Notes: generated by a model not told the origin, from the sequence alone. DNA of 7,228 nucleotides from JAFHCF01 sp048497495 (GCA_048497495.1 JAFHCF010000015.1:1-7228); one strand, 5' to 3'; positions 1 through 6,132 are shown, counted from the first letter of the stretch. Made by a program: numbers and translations.

Positions 1-1
1 C

Positions 2-1012
2 ACGGAGGCGCCGCCGATGCGCACCGCCGAGGCCGCACCCGGCCCCGCCACCTCCGGCGGCAACCAGCCCTACATCGCCACGGCGCCGAAGCCGCCCGCG
101 CCGGAGACCGCGCCGGAGACGAAGGCTGAAAAGCCCGCCGAGGCCGCGACCGCGCGCCCCGTCGCCGCACCGGCCCCGGCCCCCGCTTCGCCCGCGGCCC
201 CCTCGCCCGAGCCGGCGCCGCCCGCCGCCGCCGCGCCCACCTCCGCCGACGGCGCGCCGGTGCGCGTCATCGACATGTCGCGCAAGGGAGCGGACGAAAA
301 TCCGCCGGTCGAGGCCGCCAAGCCCGCCCCCGCACCGGCACCGCGGTCGCCGAAGCCGGCACCGGCCGCGACCGCGACCCCGGCGCCCACGTCCACGCCG
401 CCCGGGCTGCGCACCACGATCGAGACCCCGACCGTCGCCGCCCCGGCCACTCCGCCGACCCCGGTCGCGCCCAAGGCCGAGACACCGGCGCCCTCCCCCT
501 CCGTGGTCACCACCGAGCCTCCGGCGGGATCGCCGGTGGCCAAGAGGCCCGTGAAGGCGTCGGAGCCCAAGCCGGCGAGCCTCCAGCCGCTGCCGCGCCC
601 CAAGGCCTCCGCCGGTCTCCAGCCGCTGGAGCCGCCGCGTTCGCCGCCTCGCGCGCAATCTCAGTCCGGTGATTTCGCCGATCGCCTCGCCACCGTCCGC
701 CGCCAGGAGACGCGCCATATGCGCGAGGCGCCGCCGCCCTCCACCATCTGGGACGACGAGGACGAAGAAGTGATCGTGGTGCCGCGCCGGCGCCAATGGA
801 GCATCCTGCCGCCCTTCCTCTCGGACGACCGGCCGCCGCGCCCGGTGCTGCGCCCCTACGACCCGCCGCCGCGTGTCGTGCGCCGCGCCGCGCCGCTCGG
901 CGACAACTGCCACTATCACGCCTGGCCGGCCGACGGCATGGCCTTCCATCGCGACGTCGACTGCCACTGGCACCGCGACGCCCGCGACCCGAGCCTGCGC
1001 TACGTGCGGTGA
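2..1012 (+). CDS. Pro/Ala-rich low-complexity protein with Cys/His-rich C-terminus, probably 5'-partial
   Basis: The reading frame is open to the left window edge, and the codons before the first ATG (position 17) already read Thr-Glu-Ala-Pro-Pro. The gene therefore probably begins upstream, although a GGAGG at 4-8 would suit a start at 17. Numbered from that ATG, residues 1-215 are almost wholly Pro, Ala, Lys, Thr and Glu, a disordered linker-like composition. A charged stretch follows at about 220-265, including an acidic DDEDEE run next to a basic RRR. The C-terminal 37 residues are distinct: two CHxH motifs (C298-H299-H301 and C316-H317-H319) with H311 between them could bind a metal or be structural. 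No signal peptide or membrane segment is visible, but the true N-terminus is missing. I do not recognise a named family and assign no function. The gene converges on recR. Confidence 0.72.
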   Translation, partial: TEAPPMRTAEAAPGPATSGGNQPYIATAPKPPAPETAPETKAEKPAEAATARPVAAPAPAPASPAAPSPEPAPPAAAAPTSADGAPVRVIDMSRKGADENPPVEAAKPAPAPAPRSPKPAPAATATPAPTSTPPGLRTTIETPTVAAPATPPTPVAPKAETPAPSPSVVTTEPPAGSPVAKRPVKASEPKPASLQPLPRPKASAGLQPLEPPRSPPRAQSQSGDFADRLATVRRQETRHMREAPPPSTIWDDEDEEVIVVPRRRQWSILPPFLSDDRPPRPVLRPYDPPPRVVRRAAPLGDNCHYHAWPADGMAFHRDVDCHWHRDARDPSLRYVR

Positions 1013-1019
1013 TCGAAAC

Positions 1020-1051
1020 CCCCACCGCGCCACCCCGGTGGCGCGGTGGGG
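1020..1051. terminator. Shared hairpin between convergent genes
   Basis: The arms at 1021-1033 and 1038-1050 are perfectly complementary over 13 bp around a CCCG loop, and one more C-G pair closes at 1020/1051. The hairpin sits 7 nt after the stop codon of the plus-strand gene and 3 nt after the recR stop. On the minus strand the stem is followed by GTTTCG, a short T-run; on the plus strand there is none. It probably terminates recR and may also serve the convergent gene. Confidence 0.72.
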
Positions 1052-1054
1052 CGC

Positions 1055-1675
1055 TCAGAACTTGGTGCGCGCCCGCATCGCCTGGGCCAACGTCCCATCG
1101 TCGAGATAGTCGAGTTCGCCGCCGACCGGCACGCCGTGGGCGAGCCGGGTGATGGCGATCTCCCGGCCCTCGTCGACGAGATGGGCGAGTTGATCGGTGA
1201 TGTAATGGGCCGTGGTCTGGCCCTCGACCGTGGCGTTGACCGCCAGCACGACCTCGCGGACGCCCCCCTGCCGACACCGTTCGATCAGGCTGTCGATGGC
1301 GAGATCGCCGGGGCCGATCCCGTCGAGCGGCGACAGCACGCCGCCGAGCACGTGGTACTTGGCGTCGAGCGCCCCGGCCCGCTCCAGCGCCCACAGATCC
1401 GCGACGTCCTCGACCACCACGATCACCGAGCCGTCGCGCGTCGGATCACGGCACACGGTGCAGGGCTCGACCGTATCGACGTTGCCGCAGATCGAGCACA
1501 CCCCGACCTTGTCGAGCGCCGCCTCGAAGGCCGCCGTCAGCGGCACGAAGAGGCTCTCCTTCTTCTTGATCAGATGCAGGGCGGCGCGGCGCGCCGAGCG
1601 CGGTCCGAGCCCGGGGAGCTTGCCCAGGAGCTGGATCAGCCGTTCGATCTCGGCGCCGGCGACGTGTCTGGCCAT
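1055..1675 (-). CDS. recR: Recombination mediator protein RecR
   Basis: RecR works with RecO and RecF to load RecA onto SSB-coated single-stranded gaps; it forms a DNA-encircling ring in the cytoplasm. The 206-aa product has the family architecture in order. A helix-hairpin-helix motif lies near residues 19-34 (LPGLGPRSARR), followed by a four-cysteine zinc site at C60, C63, C72 and C75. A Toprim domain starts near residue 83 (VIVVVED) and includes GGVLSPLDGIGP at 111-122. The C-terminal part contains ATVEGQTTAHY and HGVPVGGELDYLD. The length is normal. The frame is open 27 codons further upstream, but the ATG at 1675 gives the standard RecR N-terminus and has a GGAAG Shine-Dalgarno just upstream. 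In many bacteria recR directly follows ybaB; here 441 bp with an opposite-strand unit separate them, so recR probably has its own promoter, which I could not identify with confidence. Confidence 0.97.
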   Translation of the reverse strand: MARHVAGAEIERLIQLLGKLPGLGPRSARRAALHLIKKKESLFVPLTAAFEAALDKVGVCSICGNVDTVEPCTVCRDPTRDGSVIVVVEDVADLWALERAGALDAKYHVLGGVLSPLDGIGPGDLAIDSLIERCRQGGVREVVLAVNATVEGQTTAHYITDQLAHLVDEGREIAITRLAHGVPVGGELDYLDDGTLAQAMRARTKF

Positions 1676-1693
1676 GACTTTCTTCCAAGGAAA

Positions 1694-1708
1694 CGAATCG
1701 ACGATTCG
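1694..1708. promoter_or_regulatory. Palindrome with two GANTC sites upstream of recR
   Basis: CGAATCG and CGATTCG form a 7-bp inverted repeat with a 1-nt spacer, centred about 26 nt upstream of the recR start codon. The arms contain GAATC and GATTC, both matching GANTC, the site methylated by the alphaproteobacterial cell-cycle methyltransferase CcrM. A third GANTC lies at 1768-1772. The palindrome could be an operator or a small leader hairpin, or could reflect chance. It does not match the LexA box of alphaproteobacteria (GTTC repeats). Confidence 0.3.
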
Positions 1709-1856
1709 CAGTCTACAGCGCCGCGACCTCCCCCACCTCCGCCGAGGCCGCGCCACCGCCGACTACCGATTCCTACCGAGGTCCGAATGCCGCCACGACG
1801 TCTCTGCGTTAACACCTCGTAAACGATTTCGGTGCAGCATGATCCTGTCATCAACC

Positions 1857-1865
1857 AGAGAGGAG
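1857..1865 (+). promoter_or_regulatory. Strong Shine-Dalgarno for the small plus-strand ORF
   Basis: AGAGAGGAG ends 5 nt before the ATG at 1871, close to ideal spacing. The DNA before it (about 1805-1855) is visibly more AT-rich than its surroundings, as expected of a promoter. However, I see no -35/-10 pair with good spacing: TTAACA at 1809 and CATGAT at 1838 are 23 nt apart, which is too long. Confidence 0.5.
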
Positions 1866-1870
1866 CGCGC

Positions 1871-1963
1871 ATGAACCTTCCGAAATACTTCGGGAACGAG
1901 TTCGTGGACGGGGTCCTCGAGACCTTCGCCGTCGTCTCTCCCGAACCGACCGTGGACCTCTAG
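1871..1963 (+). CDS. Small ORF of 30 codons, possibly the first part of an amber-interrupted gene
   Basis: ATG at 1871 opens a 30-codon frame starting MNLPKYFGNEF and ending in TAG at 1961-1963. Three observations support translation: the strong Shine-Dalgarno 5 nt upstream, a high share of G or C at third codon positions, and a T-tailed terminator on the same strand at 2058-2097 that closes a self-contained unit. The frame stays open and coding-like for 21 codons beyond the TAG, to a TGA at 2027-2029. The original gene may therefore have encoded about 52 residues and been interrupted by a point mutation or sequencing error. I do not recognise the protein. It is mildly acidic with no signal peptide or membrane segment. 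It lies in the gap between ybaB and recR, opposite in orientation to both. It could be a real micropeptide, a leader peptide or a decaying gene. Confidence 0.45.
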   Translation: MNLPKYFGNEFVDGVLETFAVVSPEPTVDL

Positions 1964-2029
1964 GCCGCGAGGCTCGTCTCCATCGAGACGGTCCCGCCAC
2001 CGGGCCACATGCGGATCGCCGACTTCTGA
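1964..2029 (+). other. In-frame continuation after the amber codon
   Basis: Directly after the TAG at 1961-1963, 21 codons stay in frame with the small ORF and end at TGA (2027-2029). Almost every third base is G or C, matching the codon use of real genes in this window. The TGA is 28 nt from the downstream terminator stem, a natural distance for a gene end, whereas the TAG is about 94 nt away. This favours an ancestral ORF of about 52 codons. Nothing nearby suggests recoding of TAG. Confidence 0.35.
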
Positions 2030-2057
2030 TCGTGGCGATCCAGGGACTGAACATCGA

Positions 2058-2097
2058 AAGGCCGGCCGGGATCGCCCCGCGCCGGCCTTCAATTTTT
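2058..2097 (+). terminator. Rho-independent terminator, probably bidirectional
   Basis: AAGGCCGGC (2058-2066) pairs perfectly with GCCGGCCTT (2081-2089), and an inner CGGG/CCCG stem is possible. On the plus strand the stem is followed by CAA and then TTTTT at 2093-2097, a classic intrinsic terminator for the small plus-strand ORF. On the minus strand it lies 27 nt after the ybaB stop and is followed by TTTCG, so it may also end ybaB transcription. That would separate recR from the dnaX-ybaB transcript. Confidence 0.75.
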
Positions 2098-2116
2098 CGA
2101 TCGTGGTCGAGCGCCG

Positions 2117-2437
2117 TCAGAACGGCAGCTTGAAGCCCGAGGGCAGGCCCATGTCGCCGGTCATCTCGGCCATCTTCTCGGCGATGGCGCTTTCGGCGCG
2201 CGCGTGGGCGTCGCGATGGGCGGCGACGATCAGATCCTCGACGATCTCGACCTCGTCCGGCTTCATCAGCGACGGATCGATCGTCACGCTCTTCAACTCA
2301 CCCTTGCCGGTGATGGTCACCGAGACGAGACCGGCCCCGGCGCTGCCGGTGACCGAGATGGTCGCCAACTCGTCCTGGAGCCCGGCCATCTTGGCCTGCA
2401 TCTCCTTGGCCTTGCTCATCATCTTCATGAAGTCCAT
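2117..2437 (-). CDS. ybaB: YbaB/EbfC family nucleoid-associated protein
   Basis: Family members are small dimeric cytoplasmic proteins that bind DNA and are counted as nucleoid-associated; the gene sits beside dnaX and recR in many bacteria. The 106-aa product has the usual length and layout. An N-terminal helix rich in Met and Lys (MDFMKMMSKAKEMQAKM) leads to a central beta-sheet with VSVTITGKGELKSVTIDPSL at about 38-57, and a long C-terminal helix follows around DEVEIVEDLIVAAHRDA. The C-terminus MGLPSGFKLPF is typical of alphaproteobacterial members. The frame runs further upstream, but the ATG at 2437 gives the family N-terminus and has an AGGGGAAG Shine-Dalgarno about 6 nt away. It lies 58 nt downstream of dnaX and is probably co-transcribed with it. 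A specific role in this organism cannot be read from the sequence. Confidence 0.95.
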   Translation of the reverse strand: MDFMKMMSKAKEMQAKMAGLQDELATISVTGSAGAGLVSVTITGKGELKSVTIDPSLMKPDEVEIVEDLIVAAHRDAHARAESAIAEKMAEMTGDMGLPSGFKLPF

Positions 2438-2495
2438 GGAGCTTCCCCTCGTCTTCCTCGCCGCGCGCCCGCGCGAGACCATCGAATCACTCGGA

Positions 2496-4364
2496 TCAGT
2501 CGTCCGGGCTCCAACCCGGATCCTCGCCGTCGACCGGCACCGTTCCGTCGTCGGCCTCCACCACCGCCTCACCGCCCTCGGCGCCGTTCACCCGAACGTC
2601 GACGATCTGGGCGCCGGGAAAGCGCTTCAGCACGGCGGCGACCAGCGGGTCGGCGCGGGCGTCGGTGACGAGGCGGGCGCGCGTCGCCTCGCGCTCCTCC
2701 GCGATCGTCGCGCCACCCTCGTCGCGCGACACCGCCACCACCCAGCGCATGCCGGTCCAATCGGAGAGCTTGCGCGACAATTCCTGCGGCAGGTCGAAGG
2801 GCGCGTCCTTGGTCAGCGACACGTCGATGCGCCCCGCCTCGAAATGCACCGACCGCATCTGCCGTTCGATCGCCATCTTGAGACGGATGTCGCGCTTGTC
2901 CGCGGCGAGCGCCGCGACCTCGACCAGCGAGGCGAGATGGATCGACGGGATCGGAGCCGGCGACGGCCGCATCGCCTCCGGCGCCGTCGAGGCGACCAGA
3001 CGCGGGCCGGGCTGCGCCGAGGCGCCGGCCATCGGTTCGCTCGCCGCGCGCATCGCCATCGGACCGGCCTGAGCCAACGCCGCGCCACCACCGGCGCTCG
3101 ACGCCCCGCCCGACGTTCCACCGGAGGGGCCGCGCGGCGTCGGCGTGGCCGAAGCGGCGGGCGCCGCGACGGCGCCGTCGCGTAGCATCTTCAGAGCTTC
3201 GTCGGGCGTCGGCAGATCGGCGGCATAGGCGAGCCTGACCAGCAGCATCTCGGCGGCGGGCAGCGCCTTGGGCGCCGCCTTGACCTCCTCGTAGCCCTTG
3301 AGCAGCATCTGCCAAGCCCGCGACAGCACCCTGAGCGACAGCTTTTCGGCGAAGCCGCGCCCGCGCACCCGTTCGTCCTCGGTGGCGCCGGCATCCTCGC
3401 CCGCCGTCGGCACCAGCTTCAGCCGGGTGACAAAATGGACGAATTCGGCGAGGTCGGCGACGATCACCACCGGATCGGCGCCGACGTCGTATTGAGCGCG
3501 GATCTCGGCGAGCGCCGTCGCCGCGTCGCCCTGCATCAGATGCTCGAAGAGATCGATCACCCGGGCGCGGTCGGCGAGACCCAGCATCTCGCGCACCTGG
3601 GCCTGCTCGATACGACCTTGCGCATGGGCGATCGCCTGGTCGAGCAGCGACAGGCTGTCGCGCACCGAGCCTTCCGCCGCCCGCGCGATCAGCCGCAGCG
3701 CCTCGTCGTCGATCTCGACGGCCTCGGCCTCGGCCACCCGCGCCAGATGCCGGATCAGCACGTCGATCTCGATGCGGCGCAGGTCGAAGCGCTGGCAGCG
3801 CGACAGGATGGTGACGGGAACCTTGCGGATCTCGGTCGTCGCGAAGATGAATTTGACGTGTTCCGGCGGCTCCTCGAGCGTCTTCAGGAGGCCGTTGAAG
3901 GCCGCCGTCGACAGCATGTGGACCTCGTCGATGATGTAGACCTTGGTCCTCGCCGTCACCGGCTTGTAGCGCGAGGCCTCGGTGATCTCGCGAATGTCGT
4001 TGATCGAGGTATGGGACGCGGCGTCCATCTCGATGACGTCGACGTGGCGTCCCTCCATGATGGCGCGGCAGTGGATGCCCTCGCGCTCCATGGTGATCGT
4101 CGGCCGTTCGATCTCGCCGGGGATCTCGTAGTTCAGCGCCCGCGCCAGAATACGGGCGGTCGTGGTCTTGCCCACCCCGCGCACCCCGGTGAGCATGTAA
4201 CCCTGCGCGATCCGCCCGATCTGGAAGGCGTTCGACAAGGTCCTGACCATCGGCTCCTGGCCGATCAGGTCGTCGAAGTTCTGCGGGCGATATTTGCGGG
4301 CGAGGACGCGGTAGACGCCGCTCTGCGGGGAGGCCGAAGCATCGGGCGGGAAAAGACCGTCCAT
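2496..4364 (-). CDS. dnaX: DNA polymerase III subunit tau (DnaX)
   Basis: DnaX is the AAA+ motor of the clamp loader; it loads the beta clamp and, through its tau C-terminus, tethers polymerase cores and helicase. The 622-aa product shows the AAA+ set in order: Walker A GVRGVGKTT (60-68), Walker B VYIIDEVH (142-149), sensor 1 ATTEIRKVP (175-183), SRC with the arginine finger R189, and sensor 2 GSVRDSLSLLD (232-242). The clamp-loader collar follows at about 250-390. A Pro/Ala/Gly linker spans about 400-475, and a C-terminal tau-type domain begins near IHLASLVE. Only one cysteine (C99) remains where most DnaX proteins have a four-Cys zinc module: the first position is Tyr79 and the PCGxC block is replaced. 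ATG 4364 is preferred over the in-frame GTG at 4436, which falls in a repeat and lacks a Shine-Dalgarno. I saw no A-rich slippery site for a gamma form. Confidence 0.96.
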   Translation of the reverse strand: MDGLFPPDASASPQSGVYRVLARKYRPQNFDDLIGQEPMVRTLSNAFQIGRIAQGYMLTGVRGVGKTTTARILARALNYEIPGEIERPTITMEREGIHCRAIMEGRHVDVIEMDAASHTSINDIREITEASRYKPVTARTKVYIIDEVHMLSTAAFNGLLKTLEEPPEHVKFIFATTEIRKVPVTILSRCQRFDLRRIEIDVLIRHLARVAEAEAVEIDDEALRLIARAAEGSVRDSLSLLDQAIAHAQGRIEQAQVREMLGLADRARVIDLFEHLMQGDAATALAEIRAQYDVGADPVVIVADLAEFVHFVTRLKLVPTAGEDAGATEDERVRGRGFAEKLSLRVLSRAWQMLLKGYEEVKAAPKALPAAEMLLVRLAYAADLPTPDEALKMLRDGAVAAPAASATPTPRGPSGGTSGGASSAGGGAALAQAGPMAMRAASEPMAGASAQPGPRLVASTAPEAMRPSPAPIPSIHLASLVEVAALAADKRDIRLKMAIERQMRSVHFEAGRIDVSLTKDAPFDLPQELSRKLSDWTGMRWVVAVSRDEGGATIAEEREATRARLVTDARADPLVAAVLKRFPGAQIVDVRVNGAEGGEAVVEADDGTVPVDGEDPGWSPDD

Positions 4365-4397
4365 GCGGGGGGCGCCTCGTCGTCTCGGGGGTGCGTC

Positions 4398-4470
4398 GAT
4401 CGCCTGGAAGATCAGCGCCTGGAAGATCGGCTTCACGAAGATCGGCGTCTCGAAGTTCAGACGTCACGAA
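4398..4470. repeat. Imperfect 15-bp tandem repeat in the dnaX leader
   Basis: Successive units start at 4398 (12 bp), 4410, 4425, 4440 (15 bp each) and 4455 (16 bp). On the plus strand they share GATC at the left and GGAA or CGAA at the right, for example GATCAGCGCCTGGAA and GATCGGCTTCACGAA. The array fills the space between the SRP RNA 3' end and the preferred dnaX ATG at 4364. Because 15 bp is five codons, every frame reads as pentamers. On the minus strand one frame gives LRDAD, LREAD, LPGAD, resembling the A(D/N)Lxx code of pentapeptide-repeat proteins, but the frame continues out of phase into dnaX and upstream into the SRP RNA. It is probably non-coding leader DNA. Whether it affects dnaX expression is unknown. 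Confidence 0.6.
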
Positions 4471-4478
4471 GTTCGAAA

Positions 4479-4573
4479 GGAGGCCGACGCGCGACCCGCG
4501 TCCGACTCGTCTGGGCTGCTTCCTTCCGGACCTGACCCGGTCGGCGAGTGACAACGTCCACCGCCGACCTCCC
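4479..4573 (-). ncRNA. ffs: Signal recognition particle RNA, small bacterial type (4.5S)
   Basis: This RNA binds Ffh and, with FtsY, targets ribosomes making membrane proteins. The minus strand carries the nearly invariant apical core GGTCAGGTCCGGAAGGAAGC, including the GGAA tetraloop and the asymmetric loop where the Ffh M domain binds. The ends close as expected: GGAGGTCGGCG at the 5' end (4572-4562) pairs with CGTCGGCCTCC at the 3' end (4489-4479), allowing G-U pairs. The predicted length is about 95 nt, normal for a small SRP RNA without an Alu domain. A TTT follows the 3' end. The exact ends are inferred from the helix. The gene lies just upstream of dnaX, an arrangement known from other alphaproteobacteria. 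Confidence 0.95.
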
Positions 4574-4579
4574 GGGGAT

Positions 4580-4610
4580 CACATATCATGGATCGGGTGG
4601 TCGGATGCAA
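4580..4610 (-). promoter_or_regulatory. Putative promoter of the SRP RNA gene
   Basis: On the minus strand TTGCAT (4610-4605) and GATATG (4587-4582) are separated by 17 nt, and the inferred RNA 5' end at 4573 lies 9 nt after the -10 element. Each hexamer matches the sigma-70-type consensus only partly, but the spacing and position fit the helix-defined 5' end well, and the -10 region is a local AT-rich island. It may also feed dnaX by read-through. Confidence 0.55.
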
Positions 4611-4634
4611 GAGGGTCGTGACGCCGCTTGTGGA

Positions 4635-4653
4635 CGGCGGTGGGAAACCGCCG
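4635..4653 (-). terminator. Possible weak terminator hairpin after the coiled-coil gene
   Basis: CGGCGGT (4635-4641) and ACCGCCG (4647-4653) form a 7-bp stem with a 5-nt loop, 17 nt after the stop of the minus-strand coiled-coil gene. No T-run follows on the minus strand, so it may be a weak or Rho-assisted end, leaving open read-through into the SRP RNA promoter region. Confidence 0.35.
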
Positions 4654-4670
4654 CCCCGCCCGGGGCTCGA

Positions 4671-6128
4671 TCAGAACCCGCCGCCGGTGTCGCTGCCGCC
4701 GTCGCCGCCGAAGCCGCCGCCGGTGGAAAAGCCGCCGCCGTCGCCACCGAAGCCGCCGGACGAGCCGCCGTCGCCGCCGCCGCTCCACCAGCCGCCACCG
4801 CCGCCGGGCACGTTGAATTCGCCGCCGAAGCCGTCGTTGCCCTGATGGCGTGGCCCCTGATAGCCGCCGAGGATCACCCGCCACAGTTCGGGGCTCGAGA
4901 CGATGCCGCCGATGATGCCGCCGATGACGCTGCCGAGCATGCTCTCGTTGTTGAAGGTGACGCCGGGCCGATCGTAGCCGGAGCGGTGGAAGCGGTCGCG
5001 CGTCTCCTCGAGTTCGCCACGGCGTTGCGCCACGTCGCGGATGGTGCGCCGGGTCTCGGCGATCTCGGCCTCGGCCTGGGTGATCGCCGCGCCGTAGTCC
5101 TCGATGTGGCCGACGAGCTTCTCGTCCTCGGGCGTCGGCGTCGCATAGGCCTGGGCGTAGAGGGTCTGGATGTCGGTGCTCGCCAGGCTCTCGGCGACAC
5201 TCTCCATGGCGTGGACGATCGCCGGGTCGTCGCCGCTGACCAGGGCGCCGTGGCTGGCGTCGAGGGCGACGAGATCGCTCTGCACCGAGGCGATGCCGGC
5301 ATTGCCGGCGTCGATCTCCGCCTTGATCACGGCGAACTCGCTCTCCAGCGCGACGATGCCGTCGGCCTCGAGCGCCGCCCGCTCGATCGCCGTGCGCTTC
5401 GCCACCACCTCCGCCACCGCCGCCGCCGAGCGGTCGGCATGCTGGCGCAGGCGCAAGGGGATCTCGAGCAGCATGGCATAGCCCGGTCGCGCCTCGATGA
5501 AGCCGCAGATCCGGGCGACCTTGCGGTCGAAGAAGCGGACGAAGGATCCGGCCGCGTATTTCGAGGTGCCGAAGCCGTTGTTCCACAGGTACATGAACAG
5601 CCGGTCGGCCTCGTAGGGCGCGCCCTTGGTGATCCGGTCGGCCTCCGCCTGATCGGCCTTGGTGTCCGACTTGTCGGCGATCGACTGCGCCGCCTTCACC
5701 TTCTCGTTCGCCGCGACCCAGGCTTGGTCGGAGACGAGCCGGGCCTGGGCCGCGTTCCTGAGGTCGTCCATGCGGTGCATGACGTCCTCGAGCCGACCGG
5801 CGACGCCGTGTCGCTTGGCCTGGGCCTCCTTCAGCGATCGGGTGGCGGAGGCGCGGCGCGCGACGATCTCCTGAAGCTCCTGGCGCTTCTGGGCGAGAAC
5901 GGCGAGCGCCTCGCGTTCGGCGCGGTCGAGTTGGTGGGTCAGCTTCTCGCCGGCGAGCGCGTCGAGGCGGACCCGCGCCAGGGCCCGGTAGGTGTCGGCC
6001 TGCTCGAAGCGCAGCCGCTCGGCCTCTTGCGTCGCCGAGGCGAGGGCGGTGTCGAGGCGGTTCTCGTCGTCACGGGTGACGGCGATCGCCTGTTCGATCT
6101 GCTGGAGTGCGTCGCGTCCGGAAATCAT
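4671..6128 (-). CDS. Coiled-coil protein with glycine-zipper segment and Gly-rich C-terminal tail, function unknown
   Basis: The 485-aa product belongs to no family I can name. Residues 1-165 are rich in Ala, Glu, Arg and Gln with heptad-like spacing, as expected of a long coiled coil (PspA-like in general style, not proven homologous). A denser, probably conserved core follows at about 172-230, containing FMYLWNNGFGTSKY, FFDRKVARI and ARPGYAMLLEIPLRL. A second helical region spans about 232-385. Residues 397-410 (MLGSVIGGIIGGIV) form a glycine zipper with G399, G403 and G407, which could contact a membrane. The tail from about 441 is nearly all Gly with Phe, Trp, Asp and Ser, ending GGGF. 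There is no signal peptide. The ATG lies 4 nt after the stop of the upstream membrane-protein gene, with GGTGAG as Shine-Dalgarno, so the two are probably translationally coupled and act together. Confidence 0.85.
   Translation of the reverse strand: MISGRDALQQIEQAIAVTRDDENRLDTALASATQEAERLRFEQADTYRALARVRLDALAGEKLTHQLDRAEREALAVLAQKRQELQEIVARRASATRSLKEAQAKRHGVAGRLEDVMHRMDDLRNAAQARLVSDQAWVAANEKVKAAQSIADKSDTKADQAEADRITKGAPYEADRLFMYLWNNGFGTSKYAAGSFVRFFDRKVARICGFIEARPGYAMLLEIPLRLRQHADRSAAAVAEVVAKRTAIERAALEADGIVALESEFAVIKAEIDAGNAGIASVQSDLVALDASHGALVSGDDPAIVHAMESVAESLASTDIQTLYAQAYATPTPEDEKLVGHIEDYGAAITQAEAEIAETRRTIRDVAQRRGELEETRDRFHRSGYDRPGVTFNNESMLGSVIGGIIGGIVSSPELWRVILGGYQGPRHQGNDGFGGEFNVPGGGGGWWSGGGDGGSSGGFGGDGGGFSTGGGFGGDGGSDTGGGF
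4674..4815 (-). repeat. GGC/GGT-rich low-complexity tract encoding the Gly-rich tail
   Basis: This stretch encodes roughly the last 47 residues of the coiled-coil gene and consists mainly of glycine codons interrupted by Phe, Asp, Ser and Thr codons. GGFGGDGG occurs twice in the protein, suggesting growth by short duplications. Such tracts are prone to slippage, so length variation between strains and assembly errors are plausible here. Confidence 0.6.
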
Positions 6129-6132
6129 GATC

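Noticed and set aside
507..1394. Minus-strand open frame running through the first gene and into recR
   Set aside because: Arg-rich shadow that crosses the intergenic terminator and overlaps recR out of frame.
1046..1822. Plus-strand open frame opposite recR
   Set aside because: Antisense shadow; recR on the minus strand is unambiguous.
2103..3185. Plus-strand open frame opposite ybaB and the 3' half of dnaX
   Set aside because: It spans two real minus-strand genes and the gap between them, and degenerates into Arg-rich low complexity.
2950..3250. Programmed frameshift in dnaX to make a gamma subunit
   Set aside because: I looked for an A-rich slippery heptamer at the start of the linker region and saw none in this GC-rich stretch.
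4365..4436. N-terminal extension of DnaX from the GTG at 4436
   Set aside because: The extension lies in the tandem repeat, has no Shine-Dalgarno and adds residues not expected in the family. The ATG at 4364 is preferred, though not proven.
3435..4535. Plus-strand open frame of 366 codons opposite dnaX
   Set aside because: Antisense shadow produced by high GC. The minus frame holds all AAA+ motifs of DnaX.
2569..4554. Long minus-strand open frame (661 codons) overlapping dnaX
   Set aside because: It is dnaX read in another frame, extremely rich in Arg, Gly and Asp with no family motifs, and it would start inside the SRP RNA.
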